A model generated the notes under the pieces. It was not told the DNA's origin. It worked only from the letters and a program-made list of their open reading frames with translations, and searched no databases. A stretch of 64,000 nt of DNA from Chloracidobacterium sp. (GTDB taxonomy: Bacteria; Acidobacteriota; Blastocatellia; Pyrinomonadales; Pyrinomonadaceae), in contig JADJTD010000001.1 of assembly GCA_016711345.1 (NCBI GenBank), forward strand, positions 3,784,001 to 3,848,000, in the 5' to 3' direction. Both the position numbers and the translations under genes were made by a program. Positions 61,281 through 64,000 of the stretch are shown in pieces (within the stretch, counting starts at the first letter, position 1; the number at the start of each line of letters is the position of its first letter).

Positions 61281-61362
61281 CTTCCATTGTTAATTGTGAA
61301 TTGCAAAATTGTTAATTGGATATTTAAAGCCGATTAACAATAAACAATTTACAATTGACAGT
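61281..61362. repeat. AT-rich TTAATTG/AATTGAC repeats before fmt and after pruA
   Basis: TTGTTAATTGTGAATTGC, TTGTTAATTGG and AACAATTTACAATTGAC are near-repeats and partly inverted copies, like those at 5489-5560. They sit between fmt and pruA, both leftward, and might shape a promoter or end. Confidence 0.4.
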
Positions 61363-62934
61363 CTATATTTTCTGAGCGATGGACTTACCCTGCATGAATT
61401 GCAGCAGATATTCCCGTCCGCCTGCCTTCGAATCCGTTCCGCTCATATTAAACCCACCGAATGGGTGGACGCCGACCAAAGCTCCGGTACATTTGCGGTT
61501 CAGATAAAGATTACCGACATGAAACTCACGGCATGCGCGGTCGAGCCTTTCCTGTGATGCAGAATACAACGCCCCGGTCAATCCGAACTCGGTATCATTC
61601 GCGATCTCAAGCGCGTGATCGAAATCTCGTGCCTTTATAACTGCAAGTACAGGAGCAAAAATTTCTTCCTGTTCGATCGTCGCCCCAGGAGCAACGTTGT
61701 CAATAATAGTCGGCTCGATATAAAAGCCTTTTGAATCGTCGCCACTGCCGCCGGTCAAAACTTTGCCGCCTTCGTCAATACCTTTCTTAATATATCCGAG
61801 CGTTGTGTCGAACGAGCGTCTATTGATAACAGCCGAGACATTTGTGTCTCCTTCAGTCGGCAGGCCTATCTTGAGATCTTTGGTTAGAGCAACGATCTTT
61901 TCCATCAGTTCATCGTGAACTTTTTCGTCAACGATCAACCGCGAGCACGCCGAACACTTCTGACCCTGAAACCCAAACGCAGCCGCGACAACACCGCTTG
62001 CAACCGCGTCAAGATCCGCAGCATCATCGGCGACAACGATCGCGTCTTTGCCACCCATTTCGGCGACAACGCGTTTGATCCAAATTTGTCCCGGTCGCGC
62101 TTTTGCAGCCTCTTCATTGATATGTAGACCCACGCCTTTTGAACCGGTAAACGAAATGAAACGCGTTTTCGGATGAGTGACCATCGCTTCGCCCGTCTTC
62201 GCACTACCACTTATAAAATTCACAACGCCTTTTGGAAGCCCAGCTTCCTCGACGATCTCCATAAACTTCGCAGCAATGGTTGGCGAATCAGACGAAGGTT
62301 TAAGAACAACGGTGTTTCCTGAAACTACGGCAGCCATCGTCATTCCAGCCATGATCGCGAGCGGGAAATTCCACGGAGGAATCACCGCACCGACACCCAG
62401 CGGAATATACTCAAATCTGTTCTTCTCGCCCGGATAAGGCGTAACCGGCTGTTCCTTGGCCCAACGAAGCATCTCACGGCCGTAAAACTCGCAAAAATCT
62501 ATTGCTTCAGCCGTGTCGCCATCAGCCTCAGCCCAGGTCTTAGAAACTTCAAACACCATCCAAGCCGAAAGCTCGTGTTTGCGCTCCCGCATAATGTCCG
62601 CAACCTTAAAAAGATAATCCGCCCGCGTCTCCGCAGGCACATTTCGCCATGAAGCAAATGCTTTTGTCGCAGCAGTGATCGCCTTTTCTACAAGATCAGT
62701 ATTCGTATCGCCTTCGGAGAAAACTCCAACAATCTCAGAAGTTTTGGATGGATTGATGCTCTGGAATTTTGATTCGAGCGAGATGTTTTCGCCGTCAATA
62801 ATTATGGGATATTCGCGCCCGAGTTCGCCACGCACTTTTTCGATAGCCGCTTTCATCGCTTCCGCATTTTCCGGCGTCGAAAAATCTGTAAATGGTTCGT
62901 TTCTAAATTCGTCCAATGTTCTTTGTGTTTGCAT
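61363..62934 (-). CDS. pruA: L-glutamate gamma-semialdehyde dehydrogenase (proline catabolism)
   Basis: 523 residues. NAD-dependent aldehyde dehydrogenase of proline degradation. Catalytic Cys in GFQGQKCSACSRL, Glu in VAEMGGKDA, NAD loop FTGSKGVGLHI and C-terminal LYLNRKCTGALVGVHPFGGFNMSGTDSKAGG, typical for the RocA/PutA-type enzyme. Start 62934 (MQTQRTLDEF) chosen; earlier text to 63000 lies inside the upstream gene. The gene follows the 62942 gene by seven bases. No proline dehydrogenase gene is near. Confidence 0.93.
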   Translation of the reverse strand: MQTQRTLDEFRNEPFTDFSTPENAEAMKAAIEKVRGELGREYPIIIDGENISLESKFQSINPSKTSEIVGVFSEGDTNTDLVEKAITAATKAFASWRNVPAETRADYLFKVADIMRERKHELSAWMVFEVSKTWAEADGDTAEAIDFCEFYGREMLRWAKEQPVTPYPGEKNRFEYIPLGVGAVIPPWNFPLAIMAGMTMAAVVSGNTVVLKPSSDSPTIAAKFMEIVEEAGLPKGVVNFISGSAKTGEAMVTHPKTRFISFTGSKGVGLHINEEAAKARPGQIWIKRVVAEMGGKDAIVVADDAADLDAVASGVVAAAFGFQGQKCSACSRLIVDEKVHDELMEKIVALTKDLKIGLPTEGDTNVSAVINRRSFDTTLGYIKKGIDEGGKVLTGGSGDDSKGFYIEPTIIDNVAPGATIEQEEIFAPVLAVIKARDFDHALEIANDTEFGLTGALYSASQERLDRACREFHVGNLYLNRKCTGALVGVHPFGGFNMSGTDSKAGGREYLLQFMQGKSIAQKI

Positions 62935-62941
62935 ATATTTA

Positions 62942-63661
62942 TTAGAAAGTAAGTCCGTAATAAGCCGCCAAAGCATTGTTGCCGCGGCCGGAATTTCCAA
63001 AACTGTATCCTGTCAAAAGATATTGACGGCTGGTGATGTTGAAATTTACACCCGCCGAAGCATAGCCCAGCCTATTATTCCCCGAAAACCAGTCGGCCAC
63101 AAAGCTGACTTTCTTATTTATCGGCTGTACAACTCCAACCATCGCTCCGGTGCGTGTGCCAAATTCCTTGGGCCCTCGAAAGACCGAATAAACGCCGCCG
63201 GTGGCAGTCATTCCGCCGAGCGAATTGATAGTCTTACGGGCGTTGCCATAAACCATCACCGAGGTTCTGTCACCTGCAACACTCTTTAACGGCACGAACA
63301 GAACAGTTCCCGCAGAAATGCTGAAGCCGTGCTTTTCGCTTTCGTAGATCTTGCGTTTAACGCTGAATTCCACTTGGCCGGTCGAGTTGTCTCCATTCCA
63401 AGTGTGGTAAAAATTTGAACCGATCTCGGTCTTGTGATTCAGCCCGTAAGCTACGCGGTAACCATAAGTCTGGTATCCACCTTCGCTGTAGCGAGTTGGC
63501 TTTGCGATAAAATCGCCTTCGAGATTCCATGAACCGCGCGCCAGCGTGTCGGCGGTCGGAATGTTGAATATTGTCGTCTGTGCAAATGCCACAGAAACCG
63601 CAGATGCGAAAAGAACAAAGACAAATGCTGCCCTGATAAAGAAATTGTCTATTTGCGACAT
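62942..63661 (-). CDS. Outer-membrane beta-barrel-type protein
   Basis: 239 residues. Signal peptide (AFVFVLFASAVSVAFAQ), then alternating aromatic/Gly strands (GSWNLEGDFIAKPTRYSEGG, GYRVAYGLNHKTEIGSNFYH, FSISAGTVLFVPLKS) ending LAAYYGLTF, where the final Phe is typical of barrels inserted by BamA. GGAG precedes the ATG at 63661. Its function is unknown; it may be a porin-like partner of pruA by position only. Confidence 0.75.
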   Translation of the reverse strand: MSQIDNFFIRAAFVFVLFASAVSVAFAQTTIFNIPTADTLARGSWNLEGDFIAKPTRYSEGGYQTYGYRVAYGLNHKTEIGSNFYHTWNGDNSTGQVEFSVKRKIYESEKHGFSISAGTVLFVPLKSVAGDRTSVMVYGNARKTINSLGGMTATGGVYSVFRGPKEFGTRTGAMVGVVQPINKKVSFVADWFSGNNRLGYASAGVNFNITSRQYLLTGYSFGNSGRGNNALAAYYGLTF

Positions 63662-63816
63662 AGTAATTAGCTCCGTTTTGGGCACTCTTACTAAAGATTC
63701 TATCCTGACAGCGTCTCGGGCAAGAGATTGCTGTCAGAAGTCTGTATTATTGGCTTTCAGACATATTTTAAAATAATTCCGAGAAAAAAGAAATGATTCT
63801 GGGCTACCGGTTTCCA

Positions 63817-63999
63817 TTAGCCAAGCTTCTGTCTGCGCATCTCGCGTTGTTCCCACTCGTCAAGCAGTTCGGGAAAGACCGGTGGGCTTTCACTCTGCCA
63901 TCCAACGACAAATCGAGGCTGCTGCGCGTCGCTTGCTCGTTTAACATAGCTAAGCAGCAGCACCCAGCCTTCGCTAAGGTATTTATTCAACTCTCCACT
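63817..63999 (-). CDS. C-terminal piece of an unidentified protein, cut by window edge
   Basis: 60 residues in one frame from the right edge to TAA (63817-63819 complement). GWVLLLSYVKRASDAQQPRF and FPELLDEWEQREMRRQKLG look like the end of a real, soluble protein, but no family is recognised. Confidence 0.5.
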   Translation of the reverse strand, partial: SGELNKYLSEGWVLLLSYVKRASDAQQPRFVVGWQSESPPVFPELLDEWEQREMRRQKLG

Positions 64000-64000
64000 C

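Overview
The window reads as a chromosomal segment of a free-living, Gram-negative-type heterotroph, most likely an acidobacterium of the Blastocatellia/Pyrinomonadaceae kind. This is inferred from gene content: VWFA-related proteins, SIMPL-domain proteins, large secreted proteins with Thr/Pro-rich linkers and cohesin-like modules, LITAF-like and zinc-ribbon membrane proteins, and a BamD-like lipoprotein-assembly factor. No phage, plasmid, CRISPR array or complete insertion sequence was found. Most genes are ordinary chromosomal genes; the unusual material is in repeats, RNA elements and a few odd proteins.

Layout. 1-2.5 kb: the 3' end of an arginase/formimidoylglutamase-family gene, a decayed second copy of the same 3' end, a tandem 21-bp array, a small 4-TM protein, a SIMPL protein, tRNA-Val(GAC) and a structured intergenic element. 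2.5-10.6 kb: the translation cluster thrS-infC-rpmI-rplT-(VOC)-pheS-pheT, a ZapB-like protein, zapA and a 6S RNA candidate. infC appears to start at AUC, and PheT lacks its tRNA-binding OB domain. 10.6-17.8 kb: a VWFA protein and a TPR lytic transglycosylase, both with a one-base homopolymer frame problem, small zinc-ribbon and stress-type proteins, a repeat-rich 800-bp gap, and ilvA. 17.9-23.2 kb: SPFH protein, glutathione peroxidase, then the tightly packed mltG-HAD-cyclophilin-dtd-cyclophilin run and tRNA-Arg(CCG). 23.3-28.7 kb: a secreted subtilisin with a dockerin/cohesin-like tail facing a gingipain-type C25 peptidase. 28.8-41.4 kb: aconitase with a clear promoter, tRNA-Glu(CTC), ybjQ, a CrtC-like protein, paired zinc-ribbon membrane proteins, gamma-glutamyltransferase, an NRAMP-related transporter, an MscS channel with a cyclic-nucleotide domain, and another 21-bp array. 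41.4-49.1 kb: a leftward run with a 1172-residue P-loop ATPase, a DUF2520 protein and a Fur regulator, followed by a divergent M48 protease. 49.2-55 kb: a 1931-residue secreted repeat protein. 55.2-64 kb: a leftward cluster fmt-trhO-rsmB-PASTA-rpe-bamD, then pruA with an outer-membrane-type protein.

How the genes fit together. The core is translation (tRNA synthetases, IF3, L35, L20, Fmt, RsmB, TrhO, Dtd, three tRNAs), envelope maintenance (MltG, lytic transglycosylase, BamD, PASTA protein, M48 protease, MscS, GGT) and central metabolism (aconitase, Rpe, IlvA, PruA). The two secreted peptidases and the giant repeat protein suggest an extracellular proteolytic lifestyle. At least four repeat families (two palindromic REP-like families, 21-bp phased arrays and a composite palindromic block) fill the intergenic spaces. 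Several sit directly against gene ends or starts, and one supplies the last codons of a gene. Two one-base shifts, both in A-runs, may be assembly errors rather than biology.
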